A stretch of 64,000 nucleotides of DNA from Streptomyces sp. ISL-96 (lineage in GTDB: Bacteria > Actinomycetota > Actinomycetes > Streptomycetales > Streptomycetaceae). The translations under genes and the position numbers were made by a program. The notes beneath the pieces are model-generated. The model saw nothing but the letters and a program-made list of their open reading frames with translations, was not told the origin of the DNA and made no database searches. Positions 52,659-61,499 of this stretch are shown in pieces (position 1 is the stretch's first letter; the number at the start of each line of letters is the position of its first letter). The DNA lies in contig NZ_JAGGPA010000018.1 in assembly GCF_018614035.1 (NCBI RefSeq), positions 1-64,000 on the forward strand, read 5' to 3'.

Positions 52659-53273
52659 TCAGGACGGGCGGATTACCTGGGTGAGGACCACCTCGAATTC
52701 CTCGATGCTCCGGGTGATCACGCGTGCCTTCGCGGTGGCCTCGGCACGGACCGCCGCGACGGCGCTGCGGGATGCCGCCAGCGCGTTGCGGTCGGTGTAG
52801 AACGCGCCCACGGTGGCCCGGCCCTTGGCGCGGTCGATGAGCAGTGAGCCGCCCGCGAAGCCGGGAATGCCCCGGAGCTTGGGCAGCGCGGTGTCGCGGA
52901 ACGTCTCCACCAGCAGGTCCGCGTCGGGCGGCTCGAACTCCAGACGGACCAGCCGGAACCACGCACCGGGCTCCAGCGCCTCGGGACGACTGACGACGGC
53001 CGCCTCCCAGTTGTCGGTCGCCACGGAATGGGCGAACGGTGCGATCAACTCCGCTCGGCGCTCGCGAAGGGCCTCGTCACTGGTCCGTCGGCTCTCTTCG
53101 TCCTCCCACCACGAGCCCACCAGCAGCTTGCCGAGCTCACGGTCGACGAACAGGCCCATCCCGCGGTAGCCGGGCCGCTCCGACAGCAGCCTGGGTGCTT
53201 CAGTGCTGAGCGCATCGGCCACGCTGTCGAGCTTGGCCGGATCGCCTGTCGCGTAGGTGGTGCGTACGTACAT
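52659..53273 (-). CDS. two-domain ABM-type protein
   Basis: 204-aa protein made of two ferredoxin-like repeats: MYVRTTYATGDPAKLDSVADALSTEAPRLLSERPGYRGMGLFVDRELGKLLVGSWWEDEES and, later, FRLVRLEFEPPDADLLVETFRDTALPKLRGIPGFAGGSLLIDRAKGRATVGAFYTDRNALAASRSAVAAVRAEATAKA. Such duplicated ABM domains occur in actinomycetes and may act on aromatic substrates. Start at 53273. Divergent from the methyltransferase gene, which may share the 195-bp promoter gap. No further assignment is supportable. Confidence 0.7.
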   Translation of the reverse strand: MYVRTTYATGDPAKLDSVADALSTEAPRLLSERPGYRGMGLFVDRELGKLLVGSWWEDEESRRTSDEALRERRAELIAPFAHSVATDNWEAAVVSRPEALEPGAWFRLVRLEFEPPDADLLVETFRDTALPKLRGIPGFAGGSLLIDRAKGRATVGAFYTDRNALAASRSAVAAVRAEATAKARVITRSIEEFEVVLTQVIRPS

Positions 53274-53467
53274 GGCGCCCTTCCTGCGGCGAACCCCGGG
53301 TGGGCCGTGTCCCGCACTCCATGCGACGGGTGGAGGACACAGGAATCAAGGTGACCGGGGCATTCAGGTGAACGCCGCCCGAGTGGAGAGCGTGGCCGAA
53401 CCGGCGGAGCATGGACAGCGGAGCCCGGGCGTGGTGTGCCAGTGCAACTGACAAGGATGCGACTGCG

Positions 53468-54550
53468 ATGACGACTGAGCAGACGATGGACCCCGCGCGG
53501 CGGGAGCAGTTCGCGGAGCGGATGCTCCACGTGCTCAACGATTCCTGTCTGGGATACCTGTGCAGCCTCGGCCACCGCACAGGGCTTTTCGACGTCATGG
53601 CCGGGCTGCAGCCGTCGACCAGTGCGCAGATCGCCGAGGCCACCCGTCTCGACGAGCGGTACGTACGGGAGTGGCTCGGCGGGATGACGGTGGGCGGCTT
53701 CGTCGAGTACGACCCCGCCGGCGGCACCTACCGGCTGCCGCCCGAGCACGCCGCCTCCCTCACCCGCGCCGCCGGGCCCGACAACCTCGCCTCCTTCATG
53801 CAGGACCTCGCGCTGCTGGGCAACGTCGAGGACAAGGTGCTCGACGCGTTCCGCCGGGGCGGCGGCGTCCCGTACTCGGCGTATCCGCGCTTCCAGGAGC
53901 TCCAGGCCGAGGAGACGGCGCGGGTGTACGACGCCGCGCTCGTCGACACGATCATCCCGCTGGCGCCCGGACTCACGGAGCGCCTGAGCGAGGGCATCGA
54001 CGTACTGGACATCGGTACGGGCCAGGGGCACGCCGTCAATCTGCTGGCCCGGGCCTTCCCCGCCAGCCAGTTCCTCGGCCTGGACATCTCCGACACGGGT
54101 ATCGCGGCAGCGCGGGAGGAGGCGGAGCTGCTCGGGCTGGACAACGCGCGGTTCGTCGTGTCCGACACCGCCGAACTGGCCGGGACGTACGACCTCATCA
54201 CGGCCTTCGACGTGATCCACGACCTGGCGCGGCCGGAGCGCGCCCTGTCGGCCGTGGCCGGGGCGCTGCGGGACGACGGGGTGTTCCTGATGGGTGACAT
54301 CGCCGCCTCCAGCAAGCTGGAGGAGAACATCGCCCACCCGCTCGGCCCCACCCTCTACACCTTCTCGGTCTTCTACTGCATGACCGTCTCGCTCGCCGAG
54401 GGCGGCGCGGGCCTCGGCACGGTGTGGGGCAAGCAGCGGGCGTTGCGGATGCTCGCGGAGGCAGGCTTCGACGACGTCGAGGTGCGCGAGGTGGAGGGCG
54501 ACATCCTCAACGTCTACTACGTGGCCCGTAAGGGTAAGAGCCGCCGCTGA
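53468..54550 (+). CDS. SAM-dependent methyltransferase with N-terminal winged-helix domain
   Basis: 360-aa enzyme. Residues about 15-110 form a winged HTH-like region (FAERMLHVLNDSCLGYLCSLGHRTGLFDVMAGLQPSTSAQIAEATRLDERYVREWLGGMTVGGFVEY), as in the ArsR/methyltransferase fusions. The methyltransferase core has motif I VLDIGTGQGHAVNLLARAFP (about residue 180), motif III DLITAFDVIHDLARPERALSAVAGALR and motif IV GTVWGKQRALRMLAEAGFDDVEVREV. Substrate unknown; similar genes methylate arsenic, sterols or small molecules. ATG at 53468, AAGGA 9 nt upstream. Confidence 0.85.
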   Translation: MTTEQTMDPARREQFAERMLHVLNDSCLGYLCSLGHRTGLFDVMAGLQPSTSAQIAEATRLDERYVREWLGGMTVGGFVEYDPAGGTYRLPPEHAASLTRAAGPDNLASFMQDLALLGNVEDKVLDAFRRGGGVPYSAYPRFQELQAEETARVYDAALVDTIIPLAPGLTERLSEGIDVLDIGTGQGHAVNLLARAFPASQFLGLDISDTGIAAAREEAELLGLDNARFVVSDTAELAGTYDLITAFDVIHDLARPERALSAVAGALRDDGVFLMGDIAASSKLEENIAHPLGPTLYTFSVFYCMTVSLAEGGAGLGTVWGKQRALRMLAEAGFDDVEVREVEGDILNVYYVARKGKSRR

Positions 54551-54571
54551 GCAGGGTTTTGCCTCCAAGCC

Positions 54572-55003
54572 TCAGACCGGCGCGTTGGGCAGGAGGCCGA
54601 GCTGGCCGAGGAAGTCGAGCTGGTCGAAGTAGAGCCGGTAGCTGACGATCTTGCCGTTCTCGACGGTCGCGATGTCGCACCCCCGTACCCTGACGTCCTT
54701 CTGGGTCGGCTCCAGGCTTTCCCCGGAAGGCAGCACCAGCGGACCGGTGTTCTTTCCGTGGAAGAATCCCTCGTCGATCGCCGTGTTGCCCGACTCGTGT
54801 TTGTGCGTCGACTCGTACTCGCTGTTCGGGATCGCGTCCGTCATCTGGCGCCAGTACTCGCCGATGCTCTCCCGGCCCCGGATCTCGCCGTCCGGCGTAA
54901 CGGCCACCGCGTCCTCTGCGAAGCACTCCATGACGGCTTTGAGGTCCGTACCCGTGGTCAGCGCCTCGGTGAGCTGGTCCATCACTTCACGTGCCTGCCC
55001 CAT
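54572..55003 (-). CDS. SnoaL/NTF2-like polyketide cyclase-type protein
   Basis: 143-aa NTF2-like fold: VMDQLTEALTTGTDLKAVMECFAEDAVAVTPDGEIRGRESIGEYWRQMTDAIPNSEYESTHKHESGNTAIDEGFFHGKNTGPLVLPSGESLEPTQKDVRVRGCDIATVENGKIVSYRLYFDQLDFLGQLGLL. SnoaL-type enzymes are cofactor-free aldol/decarboxylase enzymes in polyketide pathways, while many relatives are stress or detoxification proteins; no cluster of secondary-metabolite genes is here. ATG at 55003 with GGAGG 6 nt upstream. Confidence 0.75.
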   Translation of the reverse strand: MGQAREVMDQLTEALTTGTDLKAVMECFAEDAVAVTPDGEIRGRESIGEYWRQMTDAIPNSEYESTHKHESGNTAIDEGFFHGKNTGPLVLPSGESLEPTQKDVRVRGCDIATVENGKIVSYRLYFDQLDFLGQLGLLPNAPV

Positions 55004-55086
55004 GATCCACCTCCACGTCGGGCGTGGTGACATGTTCCGTTCCATTTTCCCACACAGCGGTGCAAATGACGCGTCGCCCGCCGAGG

Positions 55087-56313
55087 TCAGGTGAGCGTGA
55101 TCAGTGTGGCGAACGCCGGGCCGAAGGCGCCGCCCAGCTGGTAGCAGAGGCTGAACAGTCCGATCACCGTGGGGCGTTGGGAGTCCGGGGCGGCCCGGGT
55201 CGCGTACACCGCGAGGGTGGCGTTGCCCGCCGTGGTCGTGAAGACGGCCGTCGCGGCTGCGAGCAGGAGCAGCGGCGCCCAAGGGCTCACGGCGGCCGTC
55301 ACCGGCGCCAGCGCGCCCAGGGTGATCAGCACCGCCAGGACCCTGCGCCTGCCCAGCCGGGCGGAGACCGCGGCGAAGGCGAGGGAGAGGAAGGAACCCG
55401 TCAGGAGGACGAGGAGCTGGCCGGTGCCGATGGTGGCGGTCGACCAGTGTGTACGGGCGGCGAGGAGCTGGGGGATCGCGAAGAGGAGGGTGAAGTACGA
55501 CGTCGACAGGGCGCAGGCCGGCAGCGCGGCCGACAGGAACGCCGGGGTGCGCAGGAGCGTGGCCGGGACGAAGCCGTCGGGGCGGGCGCGGACATGGGCG
55601 GTCAGGAGCGCGGCCAACGCGAGCGCCGCGACGGCCGCCGGCAGCGGGTAGTGCGGGATGAAGACCAGCGCGGTCGCCAGCGCCACCAGGAGTGATGCGC
55701 CGCGTGCGTCGAAGGGGGCGGCCCGTGGCGGGAGGTGTGCGGGGGCCGTACGGGTCACGGCGGGGACGGCCAGCAGCGCCAGTGCGGAGACCGCGAGCGA
55801 TACGCGCCAGGAGAGGGCGTCGGCGATCAGCGAACCGAGCAGCGGGCCGACCGCGCCGAGCACGCCGAAGCCGGCGGTGATGACGCCCATCCGGCGGACC
55901 GACCCCGCCAGGCTCATGGCCGAGGTGACCAGCCCCGCGCCGCCCACCGCCTGGGCCGCCCGCCCCGGCAGGGCCAGCGCCATCCACGGCGCGAGGGCTA
56001 CGAGCAGGGTTCCGGCCAGGACCAGGGCCGTACTCACGCGCAGGGTGGTGCGCAGGCCGCGGCGGCGCAGCAGGCCCGCCATCAGCGGCGTGCCGACCGC
56101 CATCGCCCAGGCGAACGCCGTGACGAGCCAGGTGGCCGACGCGGGCCGGACTCCTAACGAGCCGGCCATCTCCGGGAGGATCAGGACCGGGCCGTTGGCG
56201 CCCGCGGCGATGGGCGTGGCGAGCAGCGCGAGCCAGAGGGCGGGGACCTGGCGGGCGGCCTTGGCCGGTGCGGCGGTGGGCTCGGTGACAGCGGACTCAA
56301 CGTGCTTGGGCAT
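55087..56313 (-). CDS. MFS efflux transporter
   Basis: 408-aa major facilitator protein with about 12 helices; features include GPVLILPEMAGSLGVRPASATWLVTAFAWAMAVGTPLMAGLLRRRGLRTTLRVSTALVLAG, the RGRRR-type loop and the second-half repeat TPAFLSAALPACALSTSYFTLLFAIPQLLAARTHWSTATIGTGQLLVLLTGSFLSLAFA. Likely exports a drug-like or aromatic substrate. ATG at 56313; the frame extends to 56385 but through the shared operator region. Divergent from the MarR regulator 115 bp away, with four operator half-sites between them. Confidence 0.88.
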   Translation of the reverse strand: MPKHVESAVTEPTAAPAKAARQVPALWLALLATPIAAGANGPVLILPEMAGSLGVRPASATWLVTAFAWAMAVGTPLMAGLLRRRGLRTTLRVSTALVLAGTLLVALAPWMALALPGRAAQAVGGAGLVTSAMSLAGSVRRMGVITAGFGVLGAVGPLLGSLIADALSWRVSLAVSALALLAVPAVTRTAPAHLPPRAAPFDARGASLLVALATALVFIPHYPLPAAVAALALAALLTAHVRARPDGFVPATLLRTPAFLSAALPACALSTSYFTLLFAIPQLLAARTHWSTATIGTGQLLVLLTGSFLSLAFAAVSARLGRRRVLAVLITLGALAPVTAAVSPWAPLLLLAAATAVFTTTAGNATLAVYATRAAPDSQRPTVIGLFSLCYQLGGAFGPAFATLITLT

Positions 56314-56341
56314 GGGAGGATCCAGTCGTTCAGGCTTGATA

Positions 56342-56403
56342 ATCTCAACGGTGAGATAAAAACAGACCATGCATCTCAACGTCAAGCCTCTTAACGTTGA
56401 GAT
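56342..56403. promoter_or_regulatory. MarR operator between divergent MFS and MarR genes
   Basis: Four ATCTCA half-sites in two inverted pairs: 56342-56347 with 56352-56357 (ATCTCA-ACGG-TGAGAT), and 56373-56381 (ATCTCAACG) with 56395-56403 (CGTTGAGAT). The region lies between the MFS start (56313) and the MarR start (56428) and probably lets one MarR protein control both promoters. Confidence 0.8.
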
Positions 56404-56427
56404 TGTGCGCGTTGAAGGGAGTCAGGG

Positions 56428-56940
56428 ATGAGCGACGCGGTGGACGCGATCATCGGTCAATGGGTCAAGGAGCGACCGGACTTGGAGGACGACCTCTGGC
56501 CCGTGCAGGTCCTCGGGCGGCTTCAGCGTCTCGGGCGCGTACTGGACAAGGAGTTCAGGACGTTCGCGGCCCAACGAGGCCTCGAACTCGGCGAGGTGGA
56601 CGTCCTCACCACGCTCCAGCGCTCCGGTCCGCCGTACGCCCTGCCCGCCGGCGCACTCCTCAAGGCGGCCATGGTGACCTCCGGCGCGATCACCAATCGC
56701 ATCGACCGCATGGAGGCGAAGGGCCTGGTGGAGCGCGTACGCGAAGAGAGCGGAGGCGACCGGCGCACCGTCAGGATCCGTCTCACCGAGCACGGCCACG
56801 AGGTCACCCGCGAGTACATGGCCGCCCATCTCGCCAACGAGGCCCGCATGCTGAGCGAGTTGGGCCGCGAGGAGAGCGACCGCCTCGCCGCCTCGCTGCG
56901 CAAGCTGCTGACGTCCTTCGGCGATACGTCGATCGGCTAG
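56428..56940 (+). CDS. MarR-family transcriptional regulator
   Basis: 170-aa MarR repressor: winged HTH RGLELGEVDVLTTLQRSGPPYALPAGALLKAAMVTSGAITNRIDRMEAKGLVERVREESGGDRRTVRIRLTEHG (residues about 50-125), flanked by dimerisation helices. Such regulators respond to phenolic or xenobiotic ligands and control adjacent transporters. ATG at 56428. The four-half-site operator upstream and the divergent MFS gene make self- and transporter-regulation the most economical model. Confidence 0.9.
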   Translation: MSDAVDAIIGQWVKERPDLEDDLWPVQVLGRLQRLGRVLDKEFRTFAAQRGLELGEVDVLTTLQRSGPPYALPAGALLKAAMVTSGAITNRIDRMEAKGLVERVREESGGDRRTVRIRLTEHGHEVTREYMAAHLANEARMLSELGREESDRLAASLRKLLTSFGDTSIG

Positions 56941-57013
56941 CGGGCGGGCCGGAAGTCCGGGGCGGCCCGTACCGTCGTGCCGTGTTGCCGTGTTGCCGTG
57001 TGCCTTGTGCCGG

Positions 57014-58195
57014 TTAGCGGGGTGCCAGGCCTGTCTTCGCGCCCGCGCCGCACAGCGGGACCACTGCGGTGTGGCCCATCTGGGGTTGCTGTGCGGTCAT
57101 CGCGGCCCAGCACGCCACCCCGGTCGACTCGACGAACAGGCCGCGCGCCGCGAGGTCCAGTTGGGCGGCCCGGAGCTGGTCCTCCGTCACGGTCAGGAAG
57201 GTGCCGCCCGACTCCCGTACCGCGCGCAGGATCTGCGGCGCGCGCGGCGGGCGCGGGATGGCGATGCCCTCGGCGAGGGTGGGGGGTGTGGGGGGCGTGG
57301 CGGGCGTCGGCGTATCGCTGGTGAGGTCCGCGGCGCCCGCGTGGAACGCCGTCGCCAGGGGCGACACCGCCTCCGCCTGTACGGCGATCAGTGCGGGGCG
57401 GCTGTCGATGAGCCCCTGGGTGTGCAGCTCGGCGATCGCCAGTGCGGCGCCCAGCAGGAGCGTTCCGTTGCCTACGGGGACGACAACCGCGTCGGGGAGC
57501 CGGCCGCCGAGGTCCTCCCACAGCTCGTAGACGTACGTCTTCGTGCCGTGCAGGAAGTACGGGTTGTGGACATGGCTCGCGTAGAAGGTGCCGGGCTCGT
57601 CGGCCGCCGCGCGGGCCGCCACCGCCGCGGCCTCGCGGTCGCCGGGGACGAGGGTGACCTGGGCGCCGTGCGCCCGGATCTGCTCGGTCTTCTTCGGGGA
57701 GGTCGCCTCGGGGACGTACACCGTACAGGGGAGGGCGGCGCGCGCGCAGTACGCCGCGATCGCCGTGCCCGCGTTGCCGCTGCTGTCCGCGATCACGCGG
57801 GCCACCCGGGCGGGGCCGAGACGGCGGGCGAGCTCCGCGAGCATGACCGCGCCGCGGTCCTTGAACGACAGCGTCGGCATCAGGAAGTCGAGTTTGGCCG
57901 AAATGGTGTCGGTGAGGGGGATGAGTGGAGTGCGGCCTTCCCCCAGCGTGACCGCGGCCGCGCCGCCCGCGAGCGGCAGCGCCTCCTCGTAACGCCACAG
58001 TGAATTCACCCGTCCGGCGAGGGACTTCAGTGGTACGGGCGAGGAAGGGGCGAAGTCCAGATCCCAGGGACCGCCGCAGGTGGGGCAATGCCAGGCGAGG
58101 GATTCGACGGGGGCGCGGGAGCCGTCGGCGGGGCAGCGGTACGTCATGGACGCCGTCGAAGCCGCCGGAGTCGTCGAAGCCGTCGTGATCACCAT
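57014..58195 (-). CDS. threonine synthase-like PLP-dependent enzyme
   Basis: 393-aa fold-type II PLP enzyme. N-terminal zinc-ribbon-like CRxxCRVPVESLAWHCPTCGGPWDLD is typical of bacterial threonine synthase; PLP lysine in MPTLSFKDRGAVMLAELARRLGPARVARVIADSSGNAGTAIAAYCARAALPCTVYVPEATSPKKTEQIRAHGAQVTLVPGDREAA, and the glycine-rich phosphate loop DSSGNAG. Members convert O-phosphohomoserine to threonine or act on related beta-substituted amino acids. A TACGCT -10 box lies 6 nt before the ATG on the minus strand, so this gene is leaderless. The C-terminal VALCGAGAKTGLAPR is unusual but in frame. Confidence 0.85.
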   Translation of the reverse strand: MVITTASTTPAASTASMTYRCPADGSRAPVESLAWHCPTCGGPWDLDFAPSSPVPLKSLAGRVNSLWRYEEALPLAGGAAAVTLGEGRTPLIPLTDTISAKLDFLMPTLSFKDRGAVMLAELARRLGPARVARVIADSSGNAGTAIAAYCARAALPCTVYVPEATSPKKTEQIRAHGAQVTLVPGDREAAAVAARAAADEPGTFYASHVHNPYFLHGTKTYVYELWEDLGGRLPDAVVVPVGNGTLLLGAALAIAELHTQGLIDSRPALIAVQAEAVSPLATAFHAGAADLTSDTPTPATPPTPPTLAEGIAIPRPPRAPQILRAVRESGGTFLTVTEDQLRAAQLDLAARGLFVESTGVACWAAMTAQQPQMGHTAVVPLCGAGAKTGLAPR

Positions 58196-58435
58196 GCGGC
58201 AAGCGTAGGCCGGACCCGGATGCGGCGCAGGTTCATGTCGGTGGTAAGGCAGGCGCATTGTGGGTCCGAATTTTCTCTTGTGGGATTCCTATGGATGCGC
58301 CAATCTTTCGCCTGGCAGCAAGGCGCGGGAAACGACGCGGACTCCGAAGCGTTGATTTGTCATGCCCCTGTCGTACCTGTGTCGCACGGAGCACGGCCCC
58401 CCACCAGCGCACCGCCAATGAGGAGGACCCCTCAC

Positions 58436-60013
58436 ATGTCAGTGATGCGTAGTTCCCGGCGAAGAGTTGTCGCAGCCAGTGCCACCGCCGTCGTAGCCCT
58501 CGCGCTCGGCGCCGCCTCCGCCCTCCCCGCCACCGCGGCCACCGCCGCCGAGGGCAGGATCCAGAACGCCGGAGCCCCCGGAACCATCGCGGGCAGCTAC
58601 ATCGTGACCCTCGACGAGGCGGCGGCCGACGCCGGTTCGGCGGAGGGCAGGGCGCTTGCCAAGGAGTACGGCGCCAAGATCAAGAAGACGTACACCGCGG
58701 CCCTCAACGGGTACGCCGTCGAGCTGTCCGAGGCCCAGGCGAAGAAGTTCGCCGCCGACCCGGCCGTCGACTCCGTCGTACAGAACCGCACCTTCAAGAT
58801 CAGCGCGACGCAGCCCAACCCGCCGTCCTGGGGCCTGGACCGCATCGACCAGAAGGCCCTCCCGCTGAACCAGAGCTACACCTACCCCGACACCGCCGGT
58901 GAGGGTGTCACGACGTACGTCATCGACACCGGCGTACGCATCACCCACAGCGACTTCGGCGGCCGCGCCTCCTACGGCTACGACGCCATCGACAACGACA
59001 ACACCGCGCAGGACGGCCACGGCCACGGCACCCACGTCGCCGGTACGGTCGCGGGCGGCGCGTACGGCGTCGCGAAGAAGGCCAAGGTCGTCGGCGTCCG
59101 CGTCCTCAACAACCAGGGTTCGGGAACGACCGCCCAGGTCGTCGCCGGCATCGACTGGGTGACGCGCAACGCCGTCAAGCCGGCCGTCGCGAACATGAGC
59201 CTCGGCGGCGGCGCCGACTCCGCCCTCGACACCGCTGTACGCAACTCCGTAGCCGCCGGCATCACCTACGCGGTCGCGGCGGGCAACGAGAGCACCGACG
59301 CCTCCACCAAGTCGCCCGCCAGGGTGGCCGAGGCCATCACGGTGGGCGCCACCACGAGCACCGACGCCAAGGCCAGCTACTCCAACTACGGCAGCGTCCT
59401 CGACATCTTCGCGCCGGGTTCGTCGATCACCTCGGCGTGGAACAGCAGCGACACGGCGACGAACTCCATATCCGGTACGTCGATGGCCTCCCCGCACGTC
59501 GCGGGCGCGGCCGCGCTGTACCTGGCGGCCAACAAGACCGCCACCCCGGCCCAGGTCTCCAGCGCGCTGACCTCGGCCGCCACCACGGGCGTCGTGACCA
59601 GCCCGGGCACCGGCTCGCCGAACCGTCTGCTGTACGTCGGCACGGGCGGCACCACCCCGCCGCCCACCGGCAAGAGGTTCGAGAACCTCGCCGACTACAC
59701 GATCAGCGACAACGCCACCGTGGAGTCGCCGATCGCCGTCACCGGCGTCACGGGCAACGCGCCGGCGACGCTCAGCGTGCCGGTCGACATCAAGCACACG
59801 TACATCGGTGACCTCAAGGTCGACCTGATCGCCCCCGACGGAACCGCCTACACCCTCAAGGGCTACGGCACGGGCGGCAGCAGTGACAACCTCATCACCA
59901 CGTACACGGTGAACGCCTCGTCCGAGGTGGCCAACGGCACGTGGAAGCTGCGGGTGAACGACAACGCGGCGTACGACACGGGGAAGATCGACTCCTGGGC
60001 GCTGCAGTTCTGA
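58436..60013 (+). CDS. secreted subtilisin (S8) peptidase with P domain
   Basis: 525-aa exported protease. Signal peptide (RRRVVAASATAVVALALGAASALPATA, about residues 1-35) and an I9-type propeptide (about 36-125) precede the catalytic domain with Asp164 (YVIDTGV), His197 (HGHGTHVAG) and Ser349 (GTSMASPHVAGA). Residues about 405-525 form a P/proprotein-convertase domain of eight beta strands (NLADYTISDNATVESPIAVTGVTGNAPATLSVPVDIKHTYIGDLKVDLIAPDGTAYTLKG, NGTWKLRVNDNAAYDTGKIDSWALQ). AGGAGGA lies 8 nt before the ATG. Similar enzymes include SapB-type Streptomyces subtilisins; the physiological substrate is unknown. Confidence 0.92.
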   Translation: MSVMRSSRRRVVAASATAVVALALGAASALPATAATAAEGRIQNAGAPGTIAGSYIVTLDEAAADAGSAEGRALAKEYGAKIKKTYTAALNGYAVELSEAQAKKFAADPAVDSVVQNRTFKISATQPNPPSWGLDRIDQKALPLNQSYTYPDTAGEGVTTYVIDTGVRITHSDFGGRASYGYDAIDNDNTAQDGHGHGTHVAGTVAGGAYGVAKKAKVVGVRVLNNQGSGTTAQVVAGIDWVTRNAVKPAVANMSLGGGADSALDTAVRNSVAAGITYAVAAGNESTDASTKSPARVAEAITVGATTSTDAKASYSNYGSVLDIFAPGSSITSAWNSSDTATNSISGTSMASPHVAGAAALYLAANKTATPAQVSSALTSAATTGVVTSPGTGSPNRLLYVGTGGTTPPPTGKRFENLADYTISDNATVESPIAVTGVTGNAPATLSVPVDIKHTYIGDLKVDLIAPDGTAYTLKGYGTGGSSDNLITTYTVNASSEVANGTWKLRVNDNAAYDTGKIDSWALQF

Positions 60014-60063
60014 TTCCGACGCGTCTGGTTCTGACGCGCTGAACGCCAACTGAACGCGTGAGA

Positions 60064-60090
60064 GGGGCGGTCGCTTCGGCGGCCGCCCCT
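60064..60090 (+). terminator. hairpin terminator after the subtilisin gene
   Basis: GGGGCGGTCGC (60064-60074) pairs with GCGGCCGCCCC (60079-60089) around a UUCG tetraloop, starting 51 nt after the stop. Confidence 0.75.
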
Positions 60091-60309
60091 TGCTGTGCGT
60101 CGTCGGACGGGAGTGCGGGCGGCGGAGAAAGTGTCGAAGTGATGCGGGCAGCGGCGCGGGTCCTGGCGCGGGGTTCCGATTTCTGTACCCCGGGAAGCCC
60201 CTGCTTAAAGACAAAGTCATCACTTCGGGTGAAACTTTGGCCTGCGCTTGCGGTCAACAACCGACGGTTGCCACGCTGTTGCTGTGTGTCAACCTGATGG
60301 GAGTGGCCA

Positions 60310-61062
60310 GTGACATTCGGTGAGCAGCCGGCCTATCTGCGCGTCGCGGGCGATCTACGGCAGAAGATCGTCGACGGTTCCCTGCCACCCCACACCCGGC
60401 TCCCCTCGCAGGCGCGCATCCGCGAGGAGTACGGCGTCTCCGACACCGTGGCGCTGGAGGCCCGCAAGGTCCTGATGGCGGAGGGCCTGGTCGAAGGCCG
60501 TTCCGGCTCCGGTACGTACGTACGGGAGCAACCGGTCCCGCGCCGCGTCTCCCGCGCGGGCTACCGGGGGACCCTGCCCTCGAACCCGTTCCGGCAGGAG
60601 CAGGCGGAGGCCGGTGCGCGCGGCACCTGGGAGTCCAGCAGCGAGCAGGAAGCGGCGACTTCGGACATCGCCAAGCGGCTCGGTGTCCAGGAGGGCGACC
60701 GGGTGATGCGCACGCGGTACGTCTTCAGGGACGCGGGCGAGGCGATGATGCTCTCCACCTCGTGGGAGCCGCTGGCCGTGACGGGGCGTACGCCCGTGAT
60801 GCTGCCCGAGGAGGGGCCGCTGGCCGGCTGCGGCGTCGTAGAGCGGATGGCGGCGATCGACATCGTCGTGGACAACGTGGTGGAGGAGGTCGGCGCGCGG
60901 CCCGGACTCGCGGAGGAGCTGATGAGGCTCGGCGGCGTACCGGGGCATGCGGTGCTGGTCATCGAGCGGACGTACTACGCGTCGGGGATGGCGGTCGAGA
61001 CGGCCGATGTGGTCGTCCCCGCCGACCGGTACCGGATCGCGTACCACTTGCCCGTGAAGTGA
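60310..61062 (+). CDS. GntR-family regulator of the HutC subfamily
   Basis: 250-aa regulator: N-terminal GntR HTH (LRVAGDLRQKIVDGSLPPHTRLPSQARIREEYGVSDTVALEARKVLMAEGLVEGRSGSGTYVREQ) and a C-terminal UTRA (UbiC-like ligand) domain (about residues 90-245, WESSSEQEAATSDIAKRLGVQEGDRVMRTRYVFRDAGEAMMLSTSWEPLAVTGRTPVMLPEEGP). HutC members respond to urocanate, sugars or amino sugars; the effector is unknown here. GTG start at 60310. A hairpin terminator follows. Confidence 0.88.
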   Translation: MTFGEQPAYLRVAGDLRQKIVDGSLPPHTRLPSQARIREEYGVSDTVALEARKVLMAEGLVEGRSGSGTYVREQPVPRRVSRAGYRGTLPSNPFRQEQAEAGARGTWESSSEQEAATSDIAKRLGVQEGDRVMRTRYVFRDAGEAMMLSTSWEPLAVTGRTPVMLPEEGPLAGCGVVERMAAIDIVVDNVVEEVGARPGLAEELMRLGGVPGHAVLVIERTYYASGMAVETADVVVPADRYRIAYHLPVK

Positions 61063-61118
61063 CCGGCACGCGGACGGCACAGCCGGGCAGTCAACGTCTG
61101 TGACGGTCTGCCATGTAT

Positions 61119-61150
61119 GGGGGCGCGCGCTTCGGAGTGCGCCCCCTTCT
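61119..61150 (+). terminator. hairpin terminator after the GntR gene
   Basis: GGGGGCGC (61119-61126) pairs with GCGCCCCC (61139-61146) with further pairing inside, followed by TTCTCC; 57 nt after the stop. Confidence 0.65.
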
Positions 61151-61293
61151 CCATGGCTTGATGCGTACCTCTTTGTGTAAAAGCGTATCCGCTGAGTGAA
61201 GGTCAGGCGTACGCTCGGGCATATGCGGATTGCGGTTTCCTGGAGATCCTTAGAGGCGAGTGCACCGGCGGACCCGGCGGGCGGAGGCGCGCG

Positions 61294-61473
61294 ATGAACG
61301 ACAGTGGCGCTGTCCTCCCCTGGCTGGTCATACGGCAGGACGACAACGGCAACCGCTACCGCGTCGGCCGGTACGCGACACGCGTCGAGGCGCAGAAGAT
61401 CGCCGACAGTCTCGACGGGCGCGGCCACAAGCAGCTCTACTGGGTCGAGCGGATAGGCCAGAGCGTCCAGTAG
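61294..61473 (+). CDS. SPOR domain protein (59 aa)
   Basis: A single SPOR-type repeat: MNDSGAVLPWLVIRQDDNGNRYRVGRYATRVEAQKIADSLDGRGHKQLYWVERIGQSVQ, with the alternating strand pattern of peptidoglycan-binding SPOR domains. GGAGG (61283-61287) is 6 nt before the ATG. The same small gene is a recurring neighbour of Nudix genes in Streptomyces; whether it stands alone or is a fragment is not clear, but it is intact here. Confidence 0.8.
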   Translation: MNDSGAVLPWLVIRQDDNGNRYRVGRYATRVEAQKIADSLDGRGHKQLYWVERIGQSVQ

Positions 61474-61499
61474 CTGCCCGTACGCCGTAGGCTCCCGCC

